This document shows, piece by piece, positions 1 to 6,581 of a DNA stretch of 32,917 nucleotides (its first letter is position 1; each line of letters opens with the position of its first letter). The notes under the pieces are model-generated. The model searched no databases. It was not told the origin of the DNA and saw only the letters and a list, made by a program, of their open reading frames with translations. The position numbers and the translations under genes were made by a program. The DNA comes from Chloroflexota bacterium (GTDB lineage: Bacteria > Chloroflexota > Anaerolineae > Caldilineales > Caldilineaceae), in assembly GCA_018969295.1 (NCBI GenBank), contig JAGWYN010000043.1, positions 1-32,917 on the forward strand, given 5' to 3'.

Positions 1-1
1 G

Positions 2-143
2 GCGACGAACACGGCGACGGCGACCAATACTCCTGTGCCGACGGCGACGAACACGGCGACGGCGACCAATACTCCTGTGCCGACGGCGACGAACACGGCG
101 ACAGCGACCAATACTCCTGTGCCGACGGCGACGAACACCCCGG
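2..143 (+). repeat. 42-bp tandem repeat encoding Thr-Pro linker
   Basis: Three near-identical 42-bp units begin at 2, 44 and 86. The third carries one G-to-A change, and a shortened fourth copy starts at 128. Each unit encodes 14 residues (PTATNTATATNTPV). The near identity at DNA level suggests recent expansion or ongoing slippage rather than only protein-level constraint. Confidence 0.9.
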
Positions 144-376
144 TGTTGGAAGCTGCAGCGCAGGTTGCAGAAGAGGCGACTGCTGCAGCGACCGAGGAGC
201 CGGCAGAAGAGGCGACTGCTGCAGCGACCGAGGAGCCGGCAGAAGAGGAGGCGCCAGTTGCATTGCCGAGCACAGGAATCAACATCTCATCGGGGACGTC
301 GACAGTGCCTGTTGTACTGCTGGCTCTGATCGCCTTGGTGGTTGTTGGTTTTGTGACACGTCGCCGCACATCCTGA
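2..376 (+). CDS. C-terminal part of LPXTG-type surface protein (5' truncated by window edge)
   Basis: The reading frame is open from the first bases and ends with TGA at 374-376, so only the last 124 residues are present. The visible part has three zones. First comes a Thr/Pro/Ala/Asn repeat (unit PTATNTATATNTPV), typical of an extended stalk or linker. Next is an Ala/Glu/Thr-rich stretch with a 12-residue unit (EEATAAATEEPA). Last is an LPSTG motif followed by a short Ser/Gly stretch, a hydrophobic helix (VPVVLLALIALVVVGFV) and a basic tail (TRRRTS). That order, motif then helix then positive tail, is the layout of sortase substrates in Gram-positive bacteria. In Chloroflexota it may instead act as a plain membrane anchor, and no sortase gene is in view. 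The catalytic or binding domain lies upstream and cannot be named. A strong terminator follows directly. Confidence 0.8.
   Translation, partial: ATNTATATNTPVPTATNTATATNTPVPTATNTATATNTPVPTATNTPVLEAAAQVAEEATAAATEEPAEEATAAATEEPAEEEAPVALPSTGINISSGTSTVPVVLLALIALVVVGFVTRRRTS
167..248 (+). repeat. 36-bp tandem repeat encoding Ala/Glu/Thr stretch
   Basis: Two identical 36-bp units start at 167 and 203 and encode the 12-residue repeat EEATAAATEEPA. A partial third copy starts at 239. They lie between the Thr-Pro stalk and the LPSTG anchor and probably lengthen an acidic linker. Confidence 0.85.
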
Positions 377-414
377 CCTGGTGCAGTCAGGACAGTAAAT
401 CAAGCGGTGCTGAA

Positions 415-460
415 AAATCTGGCATGGTTCACGATGAACCATGCCAGATTTGATTTTTCT
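415..460 (+). terminator. Intrinsic terminator after the surface-protein gene
   Basis: A perfect 17-bp inverted repeat (415-431 with 435-451) has a 3-nt loop (CGA) and is followed by GATTTTTCT. It lies 39 nt after the stop codon. The arms also begin and end with A/T runs (AAATCT...AGATTT), so it could work on both strands. No convergent minus-strand gene was found. Confidence 0.9.
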
Positions 461-513
461 ACAGAGAGGGGGGCGCACCGTTGGATCTGGAGTTGGCATT
501 GGGAGCAGGTAGA

Positions 514-543
514 TTGGCAAATTTTATGATCCTGTTGTATGCT
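514..543 (+). promoter_or_regulatory. Candidate sigma-70-type promoter for the BMP transporter operon
   Basis: TTGGCA (514-519) and TATGCT (538-543) are separated by 18 nt. Both boxes match the housekeeping consensus at four of six positions. The predicted transcript would start near 550 and carry a leader of about 175 nt. It is the best pair I found in the gap after the upstream terminator. Confidence 0.4.
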
Positions 544-564
544 CTTGGATGAGCAGTGTGTCAG

Positions 565-596
565 AACCAATCTCTCTGTACAGGAGAGGGTTTTTT
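565..596 (+). promoter_or_regulatory. Terminator-like hairpin in the transporter leader (possible attenuator)
   Basis: CTCTCT (572-577) pairs with GGAGAG (583-588) around the loop GTACA. An outer AACC (565-568) can pair with GGTT (589-592) across a three-base bulge. A run of six T residues (591-596) follows. If transcription starts near 550, this would be an early stop signal within the leader, so conditional termination is possible. The stem is short, so the call is tentative. Confidence 0.35.
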
Positions 597-627
597 GTTG
601 GTCAATTGCGAAAATGGCTTCCCAAAA

Positions 628-642
628 ATCTTCATTGAAGAT
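628..642. promoter_or_regulatory. Perfect inverted repeat, possible operator
   Basis: ATCTTCA and TGAAGAT flank a single T, giving a 15-bp symmetric site 82 bp before the transporter start codon. Its size and symmetry fit a dimeric repressor site. No regulator gene is adjacent, so the binding protein is unknown. Confidence 0.3.
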
Positions 643-724
643 CTGCTGTCACCGAGTCTTTCGGTTTCATGCATGTGCGTTGGTGTCCAACAAGCAAAAT
701 GTACTGTTGAAGGGAGAGGATTGT

Positions 725-1978
725 ATGTTCAAAAGACAAGGATGGCTCCTGTTGAGCATGCTGATTGGAGCAACTTTGGTGTTCAGCGGTTGTGTGGCCA
801 GCCAGCCGGCTGCCCCCGCCGCAGCACCCGCTGCAGAACCAGCAGCGGACGAGCCTGCTGCTGCTGACAGCGCAGTACAGATTCCAGATGTTGTTGAAGG
901 AAAGTACAATGTGGCCTTTGTCTATGTTGGGCCGCACGACGATGGTGGTTGGTCTCAGGCCCACGATGTCGGGCGTCAGTACGTCGAGGCGACTGTCGAA
1001 AACGTCCATACGGCGTTTGTTGAGAATGTCGCTGAAGGTGCAGACGCCGAGCAGGTGACTCGTTCGCTGGCTCGTAAAGGATTTGATGTCATCTTCACCA
1101 CCTCGTTTGGCTTCATGGATGCCTCTGAAATGGTGGCCGGTGAGTTCCCCGACGTGACGATCGTTCATGTCAGCGGATACAAATCCAACGGTGCCAACTT
1201 CGGCAACCTGATGGGGGCGATGGAAAATATCAAGTATCTGGCTGGAATGTTGGCTGGGAGCCGGGCGATGGCCGACGGCAACCCGCGTCTGGGCTATATT
1301 GCGACCTTCCCCATTCCTGAGGTGTTGCGGCTCGGGAATGCATTTGCGCTGGGTGCCCAGAAGACTTGTCCAGAATGCACCATGGATGTGCGTTGGATCT
1401 ATACCTGGCACGACCCGATCGTCGAGAAGGAAGCGGCTGCTTCGCTCTTTGGCGCTGGAGCCCAGGTCGTCATGACCGGAGCAGACACTCCTGCGCCGGC
1501 GGAAGCTGCCCCCGAAGGCAAGTGGGGCATCACCTACGACTACATCGGCAACTGCACAATCGATGCCTGTTTGACCTCCATGTATTGGAACTGGGGAGTC
1601 AAATATGCGGAGATTGTCGAGGCTGCGCGGGCTGGCACCTATGTGGGTGGCGCAGATTATTTTGAGACGGACTCCGGGGCGTTGGGGCTGTATGGGTTTA
1701 TGGAAGGTGAAACTCTTCAGCCCGGCGTGGCAGAGTTGCCGGAAGCCGACCTTCAGCTGATCCGGGATACGCTGGCCAAGATGTTGGCTGGCGAGATGAC
1801 TCGCTTCGACGTGTTTGCTGGCCCCATCACCGACAACCAGGGCAACCTGGTGTTGGCCGAAGGGGAGCGCATGGAGCAGATCGACCTGGAAGGGTTTGCC
1901 CAGTTTGGCAGTTCGTGCACGACCTGCATGTACTGGTGGAACGAAAACGTGACCGCAGAGCTGCCGGCGCTCGAATAA
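725..1978 (+). CDS. BMP-family substrate-binding lipoprotein of a nucleoside-type ABC importer
   Basis: This 417-residue protein starts with a lipoprotein signal peptide: MFKRQGW, a hydrophobic core, then the lipobox FSGC with the lipidated Cys at residue 23. An Ala/Pro/Glu-rich linker of about 30 residues tethers the binding domain to the membrane. The mature part begins around YNVAFVYVGPHDDGGWSQAH and continues with IFTTSFGFMD and the VSGYKSNGANFGNLMG region, all typical of the BMP/Med/PnrA family, whose characterised members bind purine or other nucleosides. The ATG at 725 is chosen because it puts the signal peptide first and has a purine-rich AGGGAGAGG just upstream. The open frame to 539 is discounted. 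It is the first gene of a four-gene transporter set, and a hairpin follows it at 2030-2064. The exact ligand cannot be read from the sequence. Confidence 0.92.
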   Translation: MFKRQGWLLLSMLIGATLVFSGCVASQPAAPAAAPAAEPAADEPAAADSAVQIPDVVEGKYNVAFVYVGPHDDGGWSQAHDVGRQYVEATVENVHTAFVENVAEGADAEQVTRSLARKGFDVIFTTSFGFMDASEMVAGEFPDVTIVHVSGYKSNGANFGNLMGAMENIKYLAGMLAGSRAMADGNPRLGYIATFPIPEVLRLGNAFALGAQKTCPECTMDVRWIYTWHDPIVEKEAAASLFGAGAQVVMTGADTPAPAEAAPEGKWGITYDYIGNCTIDACLTSMYWNWGVKYAEIVEAARAGTYVGGADYFETDSGALGLYGFMEGETLQPGVAELPEADLQLIRDTLAKMLAGEMTRFDVFAGPITDNQGNLVLAEGERMEQIDLEGFAQFGSSCTTCMYWWNENVTAELPALE

Positions 1979-2029
1979 AGAGAGGTTGCTCGGCTGCATG
2001 GGCCTTCCCTGCGGTCAGAGACGAACGAA

Positions 2030-2070
2030 TGCCGGGGAAGACGCAGACAGCGCCTTCCCCGGCAGGTTTT
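2030..2070 (+). terminator. GC-rich hairpin between binding-protein and ATPase genes (probable partial terminator)
   Basis: TGCCGGGGAAG (2030-2040) pairs perfectly with CTTCCCCGGCA (2054-2064) around a 13-nt loop, then GGTTTT follows. Such hairpins after binding-protein genes often reduce downstream expression or stabilise the upstream message, so that the binding protein outnumbers the membrane complex. Confidence 0.55.
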
Positions 2071-2106
2071 CCCAATGCCAACCCGATCTACGTACGGAAC
2101 CGGACC

Positions 2107-3657
2107 ATGAGCGATTCACCGTATGCTGTAGAGATGCACGACATCGTCATCAAGTTCCCTGGGGTGCTGGCGAACGATCGGGTCGATTTCACGCTGAAAC
2201 GGGGAGAGATCCACGCGCTTCTCGGAGAAAACGGTGCCGGGAAGAGCACATTGATGAATGTGCTCGCTGGCTTGTACAAACCGAATTCCGGCACCCTCCG
2301 CGTCAATGGCAATGTTGTCACTTTCAACTCGCCACGTGATGCGATCGCACAGGGGATCGGAATGGTCCACCAACACTTTATGCTGGTCCCCACCCAGACG
2401 GTGACCGAAAATATTTTGTTGGGTTTGCCGGAACCACGCTTTTTTCTCAATTTGCCACGATTTGAACGCAAGATTCAAGAACTGCAGAGCCAGTTTGGGT
2501 TGACAGTCGATCCCAAGGCCAAAATCTGGCAGATTTCGGTCGGCGAGCAGCAGCGTGTCGAGATCCTCAAAACCCTCTATCGGGGTGCCAATGTGCTGAT
2601 TTTTGACGAGCCAACGGCCGTGCTGGCACCCCAGGAGATTCACGACCTGATCGGAACGATGCGCGCTCTGGTCGCCCAGGGGAAATCAATTGTTTTTATC
2701 AGCCACAAATTGCACGAAGTAGAGGCTGTCGCTGACCGGATCACGGTGCTGCGCAAAGGGCGGGTGACCGCCGGGGGCTTGCCAATGACGGGGCGCACCA
2801 GGCGCGAACTGGCCCAGCTGATGGTCGGGCGAGATGTGGTTTTTGAAGTCGCCAAAGAAGCTACCCCGCCGGGCGAAGCTGTCTTGAAACTCCAACAGCT
2901 GAAAGCAACCAGCAACAAAGGAACCCCCGCACTGCGTGGGTTGTCGCTGGAGATTTGTGCCGGTGAGATCGTTGGGATTGCTGGAGTTGCAGGGAACGGC
3001 CAGAGCGAACTGGCAGAATGTATTACAGGGCTGCGTCCCTGTGACAGCGGCCAGGTGACTGTCGCAGGCACGCAGCTCACCAATCAACCGCCGCTGGCTG
3101 CCATCCTGGCGGGTGTCTCTCACATCCCCGAAGACCGAACACGCGTGGGGTCTGCACCCAATCTGACGATCACTGACAACATCATCATGAAGTGCTATCG
3201 TCAGGAACCGATCGGCAACGGCATTACCATCGACGAACCCAGCGCAACAAAGTTTGCCAATGAATTGAAAGAACGCTACGATATCCTTGCTCCAGGAGTA
3301 CAGACGTTGGTGCGCAAACTCTCGGGGGGCAATTTGCAAAAGGTGATTCTGGCCCGAGAAATCACGGCCAACCCCAGGGTGATCGTCGCCGTGCAGCCAA
3401 CGCGAGGACTCGACGTTGGGGCTGTCGAAGCTATTCAACAACACCTGCTGCAGCAGCGCAAAGCGGGCACAGCGATTTTGTTGATTTCTGAAGAGCTGGA
3501 AGAGCTGATCGCACTGAGCGACCGCATCGCTGTGATCTTTGACGGCCAAGTGATGGGCGTCGTCGGCGCTCATGAGTTCAATCTCCACGAAATCGGGCTG
3601 ATGATGACAGGTACACGGCTGGAAACATTGCGGACGCCGCACGGGAGAAAAGTGTAA
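2107..3657 (+). CDS. Double ATPase subunit of BMP/nucleoside ABC importer
   Basis: The 516-residue protein has two fused nucleotide-binding domains, as in RbsA and YufO-type sugar and nucleoside importers. Domain 1 has Walker A GENGAGKS (40-47), a signature-like ISVGEQQRVEI and Walker B with DE at 167-168. Domain 2 has a degenerate Walker A, GVAGNGQS (293-300), with Gln where the Lys should be. It also has a clean LSGGN signature (405-409) and the QPTRGLD Walker B variant. A degenerate second P-loop is normal in this class, so one ATP site probably does most of the hydrolysis. The ATG at 2107 gives the family's usual N-terminus (MSDSPYAVEMHDIVIKFPGV); the open frame extends upstream to 1915 without family similarity. 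The ribosome site before it is weak. Both permeases follow. Confidence 0.93.
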   Translation: MSDSPYAVEMHDIVIKFPGVLANDRVDFTLKRGEIHALLGENGAGKSTLMNVLAGLYKPNSGTLRVNGNVVTFNSPRDAIAQGIGMVHQHFMLVPTQTVTENILLGLPEPRFFLNLPRFERKIQELQSQFGLTVDPKAKIWQISVGEQQRVEILKTLYRGANVLIFDEPTAVLAPQEIHDLIGTMRALVAQGKSIVFISHKLHEVEAVADRITVLRKGRVTAGGLPMTGRTRRELAQLMVGRDVVFEVAKEATPPGEAVLKLQQLKATSNKGTPALRGLSLEICAGEIVGIAGVAGNGQSELAECITGLRPCDSGQVTVAGTQLTNQPPLAAILAGVSHIPEDRTRVGSAPNLTITDNIIMKCYRQEPIGNGITIDEPSATKFANELKERYDILAPGVQTLVRKLSGGNLQKVILAREITANPRVIVAVQPTRGLDVGAVEAIQQHLLQQRKAGTAILLISEELEELIALSDRIAVIFDGQVMGVVGAHEFNLHEIGLMMTGTRLETLRTPHGRKV

Positions 3658-3891
3658 ACAAGTCTCTCGGATTGCAGGGAGCTTGTCCCCGCCGCTGCAG
3701 AGTTGACCCGTTGGGGCGTCGAGCGGGTTTACCGGCGCTTGCCGAGTGCCAGTGCTTGCTGCGATGGGGTGCCTGTCAGGGCTCCTGGTATCGAGCAGAT
3801 GCGCAGAATTTTCAGTCATGCGAACAACTGTGCCACGAAGGGAGGAATGTGGCTTCTTCCACCCGCCAGGGTGGTTTCCGCCGCCAAAGCG

Positions 3892-5019
3892 ATGATAAAC
3901 CTACCTTTTACCCTGTTGGTTGAAAAGCGCACAGAAGAGGTGCCGCGCTGGCTGCCGGCAGCGACCTCGGTGGGGTCGGTCGTGTTGGCTTTTGTGGTCA
4001 GCGGCATCGTTCTTGCGGCCATCGGCGCCAATCCGTTGCAGGTCTACGGTTTTTTTGCACGTGCAACCTTTGGCAGCTGGGCAGCTTTTTCGGATACCCT
4101 GGTCAAGGCAACGCCGCTCATTTTGGTGGGTCTCGCCTGCAGCGTGGCCTTCAAGATGAAACTTTGGAACATTGGCGCTGAAGGTCAGTTTTACATCGGA
4201 GCCTTTTTTGCCAGCCTGGTGGTGCTGGTGCCGCTGCTGCCGACCGACAGCTCTCCCTGGCTGATGATTCCGGCGATGATGGCGATGGGCATGCTGGGCG
4301 GCGCGCTGTGGGGATTCCTGCCGGGCCTGCTCAAGGCTCGCTTTCAGGTGAACGAAATTATCACGACGTTGATGCTCAATTACGTGGCTGTGCTGTGGAA
4401 TAATTTTTGGATTTTCGACCGCTGGAGCGATGCTGGTTTCCAAATGACGCCGACCTTTGGACGCAACAGCTGGCTGCCTCGCCTCTCCGACTACGCGCGC
4501 GAGTACCCCCTCTTTTCTGGCCTTACCCTGCATCTGGGGGTCTTCTTCGGCCTGTTCGCTGCGGCAGCAGTCTGGTGGATTCTGCAGCGCAGCCGGTGGG
4601 GCTACGAAATCCGGCTGATCGGCGACAACCCCCAGGCCGCACGCTACGCCGGGGTCAGCATCGCCCGCAACGTGATCTGGGTGATGATGCTCTCTGGCGC
4701 GCTGGCAGGACTGGCAGGGATGGCAGAGATCAGCGGTGTCGTGCACAGACTCCAGGAGAGAATTTCGCCCGGCTATGGCTTTACGGGCATCATCGTCGCC
4801 TGGCTGGCCAAACTTCACCCATTGGGGGTGATTTTGGTGTCGATTTTGTTTGGGGCGCTGATCGTCGCCAGCCGCGAGGTGCAGCCTTCGGGGATTGCCC
4901 AGATGATCCAAGGATTCGTGCTCTTTGCTGTCATCAGCAGCGATGTGCTCCTGCGCTACAAGATCCGCCTGGTGCGCGCCGCCCCACAGCCCGCTGGGCC
5001 CCCTGGAGAGTTCGCATGA
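3892..5019 (+). CDS. BMP/nucleoside ABC importer permease 1
   Basis: This 375-residue, multi-spanning inner-membrane protein is of the BPD_transp_2 type (RbsC/YufP-like). Visible family features are the amphipathic start (LVEKRTEEVPRWLPA), the segment KLWNIGAEGQFYIGAF, the coupling-loop region YEIRLIGDNPQAARYAG (Gly244 onward) and SGALAGLAG just after it. I chose the ATG at 3892 because homologues begin with this short basic and hydrophobic stretch. An in-frame ATG at 3847 is an alternative: it has GGAGG at 3841-3845, but only one base separates them. The 234-nt gap before this start holds a weak hairpin near 3657-3686 and no recognised gene. The stop overlaps the next start as ATGA. It forms the membrane channel with the next gene product. 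Confidence 0.9.
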   Translation: MINLPFTLLVEKRTEEVPRWLPAATSVGSVVLAFVVSGIVLAAIGANPLQVYGFFARATFGSWAAFSDTLVKATPLILVGLACSVAFKMKLWNIGAEGQFYIGAFFASLVVLVPLLPTDSSPWLMIPAMMAMGMLGGALWGFLPGLLKARFQVNEIITTLMLNYVAVLWNNFWIFDRWSDAGFQMTPTFGRNSWLPRLSDYAREYPLFSGLTLHLGVFFGLFAAAAVWWILQRSRWGYEIRLIGDNPQAARYAGVSIARNVIWVMMLSGALAGLAGMAEISGVVHRLQERISPGYGFTGIIVAWLAKLHPLGVILVSILFGALIVASREVQPSGIAQMIQGFVLFAVISSDVLLRYKIRLVRAAPQPAGPPGEFA

Positions 5020-5981
5020 ACCTCGAAGTCATTCTCCATGCCGGGCTGGCGACCGGCACCATTTTGCTCTTTGCGTCGATCGGTGAGATCCTGGCAGAAC
5101 GTTCGGGCGTCCTCAACCTGGGAGTCGAAGGGATGATGCTGCTGGGCGCGATGGCTGGCTTCAGTGTTTCGCTGGCAACCGGCAATCCGTGGCTGGGAAT
5201 TGTCGCAGCAATGCTGGCTGCGGGCCTGCTCAGCCTGGCCCATGCCGTGGTGACGGTCAGCTTCCAGGCTGACCAGGTTGTCAGCGGCCTCTCTTTGACC
5301 TTTCTGGGGACAGGGCTGGCGTTGGTGCTGGGCAATGGGCTCACCGGGCAGAATGCTGCCCTGCTCCCCAATTTTGATCTGGCTGGGCTGTCCGCCCTGC
5401 CGCTGGTCGGCCCTGTCTTTTTTATGAACCACAGCCCGATCGTCTATCTGGGCTATCTGTTTGCCCCGTTGGTCTGGTTCTATATCGAAAAGACACGGCC
5501 TGGGATGCACCTGCGCGCGGTCGGTGAAAAGCCTGTGGCCGCCGACACAATGGGGGTGAATGTCTACGCGCTGCGCTACGGGTATGTGTTTGTGGGCGGC
5601 TGCCTGGCCGGGCTGGCTGGCGCTACGATCAGCCTCTCGGTTTCGCCGGGCTGGTACAGTGCACAGACCACCTCCGGCCAGGGCTGGATCGCAATCGGGC
5701 TGGTGATCTTTGCCCAGTGGAACCCGCTGCGTGCTGCGCTGGGAGCCTTTTTGTTCGGCGCGTTGCGCCGAGCTCTGCTCGACCTGCAAGGCCCTTCAAC
5801 GCTGCTGGGCTTCACCAATCCGCTCTTCATCAACTCCAACTTCGGATTTTTTCTCCAGATGGTCCCGTATCTGCTGACAATTCTGGCGCTCGTGATCGGC
5901 AGCAGAGCTGCGATGCGCAAACGGCTTGGCGCACCTGCTGCGTTGGGCGAGCCCTACATTCGTGGCGAACGGGGCCTGTAG
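5016..5981 (+). CDS. BMP/nucleoside ABC importer permease 2
   Basis: This 321-residue inner-membrane protein is the second permease (YufQ-like, BPD_transp_2). It has ILAERSGVLNLGVEGMML near the N-terminus, a hallmark of this subunit, and MHLRAVGEKPVAADTMGV (Gly170 onward) followed by CLAGLAG, matching the coupling segment of permease 1. It starts at ATG 5016, inside the stop of the previous gene (ATGA), so the two subunits are probably made in equal amounts by translational coupling. A much longer open frame begins at 4407 but overlaps permease 1 in another frame and is not real. The TAG stop is followed immediately by the next gene's GTG. Confidence 0.92.
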   Translation: MNLEVILHAGLATGTILLFASIGEILAERSGVLNLGVEGMMLLGAMAGFSVSLATGNPWLGIVAAMLAAGLLSLAHAVVTVSFQADQVVSGLSLTFLGTGLALVLGNGLTGQNAALLPNFDLAGLSALPLVGPVFFMNHSPIVYLGYLFAPLVWFYIEKTRPGMHLRAVGEKPVAADTMGVNVYALRYGYVFVGGCLAGLAGATISLSVSPGWYSAQTTSGQGWIAIGLVIFAQWNPLRAALGAFLFGALRRALLDLQGPSTLLGFTNPLFINSNFGFFLQMVPYLLTILALVIGSRAAMRKRLGAPAALGEPYIRGERGL

Positions 5982-6521
5982 GTGCTGCCCTGGACCCATG
6001 TGGCCTACACCTGGCTGGCGCTGGACCTGGCACAGGAGCAGCTAGGCGTTGTGCCCAAGGCGGACTATCGGCTGGTCGGGCTGGCTGCGACCGGGCCGGA
6101 TCTGTTTGATAAGCCGCTGGCAGCCTTCTATTTCTATCGCCGTTACAAATCGGCCGTGCTCTTTGCCCACACGCTGCTGGTGAATCTTGGGGTCTTCTGG
6201 CTGGCTGCAGGCAGGTTCCGCCCGCTGGCGGTCTATGGCGCCGCGTTCCTGGGGCATGCCCTGCTCGACCGGCTCTGGCTTTTTCCAAACACCTTTTACT
6301 GGCCGCTGCGTGGCTGGCGCTTTCATGTGTGGGGCAAGCAGGGCTCCGAGCAGAGCGAGATCGGCAAAGCCTACTGGTATGCCTTCACACGCCGGCCCGA
6401 GCTGTGGGGATGGGAACTGGGGGGACTTGTGGCCCTGCTCTTGTTTGTCTGGCGTCGCCGTCTCTATCGTTGGCCCAACCTGCGCCAGTTTTTGCGCACA
6501 GGCCAGCCCCCTGTACGCTAA
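5982..6521 (+). CDS. Membrane-bound metal-dependent hydrolase, DUF457/YdjM-like
   Basis: This is a 179-residue membrane protein with about three to four hydrophobic segments. It carries the spaced His/Asp residues of the DUF457 (YdjM/YbcI) group: His6 in THVAYTW, Asp40 and Asp43 in GPDLFDKP, His63 in FAHTLLV, and His92 plus Asp96 in GHALLD. These probably coordinate a metal ion at the membrane face. The family is annotated as putative metal-dependent hydrolase with no firm substrate. The GTG start at 5982 directly follows the stop of permease 2 with no spacer, so it is almost certainly co-transcribed with the importer. This suggests, but does not show, a role linked to imported nucleosides or membrane metabolism. 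The C-terminal WRRRLYRWPNLRQ is basic and probably cytoplasmic. Confidence 0.75.
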   Translation: MLPWTHVAYTWLALDLAQEQLGVVPKADYRLVGLAATGPDLFDKPLAAFYFYRRYKSAVLFAHTLLVNLGVFWLAAGRFRPLAVYGAAFLGHALLDRLWLFPNTFYWPLRGWRFHVWGKQGSEQSEIGKAYWYAFTRRPELWGWELGGLVALLLFVWRRRLYRWPNLRQFLRTGQPPVR

Positions 6522-6581
6522 ATTTGCAGACGCGCAGCCCGTACATTCTTGGCCTGCTCTCTTGAATGCGACACGCATCGT

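Larger units (their letters stand above)
377..724 (+). other. Intergenic control region upstream of the BMP transporter operon
   Basis: This 348-bp stretch has no convincing gene. It carries the terminator of the previous gene (415-460), a sigma-70-like promoter candidate (514-543), a hairpin followed by six T residues (565-596), a perfect 7-bp inverted repeat (628-642) and a smaller one, GTTGG-TGT-CCAAC (679-691). A frame runs open from 539 into the transporter gene, but its extra N-terminal residues look like noncoding sequence and would bury the lipoprotein signal peptide. I recognise no purine riboswitch core. Confidence 0.6.

Noticed and set aside
2..143. Repeat at the left edge as a CRISPR array
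   Set aside because: The units are contiguous with no unique spacers and keep the reading frame, so they are protein-coding tandem repeats.
539..724. Upstream extension of the BMP binding-protein frame
   Set aside because: It would place 62 residues before a perfect lipoprotein signal peptide, and the DNA there holds regulatory-type structures.
632..1999. Long minus-strand open frame (455 codons) opposite the BMP lipoprotein gene, and similar long antisense frames elsewhere, such as 6603-8246 and 17338-18681
   Set aside because: They mirror real + strand genes and arise from high G+C codon usage. Their predicted proteins are rich in Gln, His, Arg and Pro with no recognisable domain, and no minus-strand promoter or ribosome site stands out.
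4407..5015. Extension of permease 2 upstream through the permease 1 gene
   Set aside because: It lies in another frame of a clear membrane-protein gene. Homologous permeases start at MNLEVIL-like sequences, and the ATGA overlap at 5016 marks the true start.
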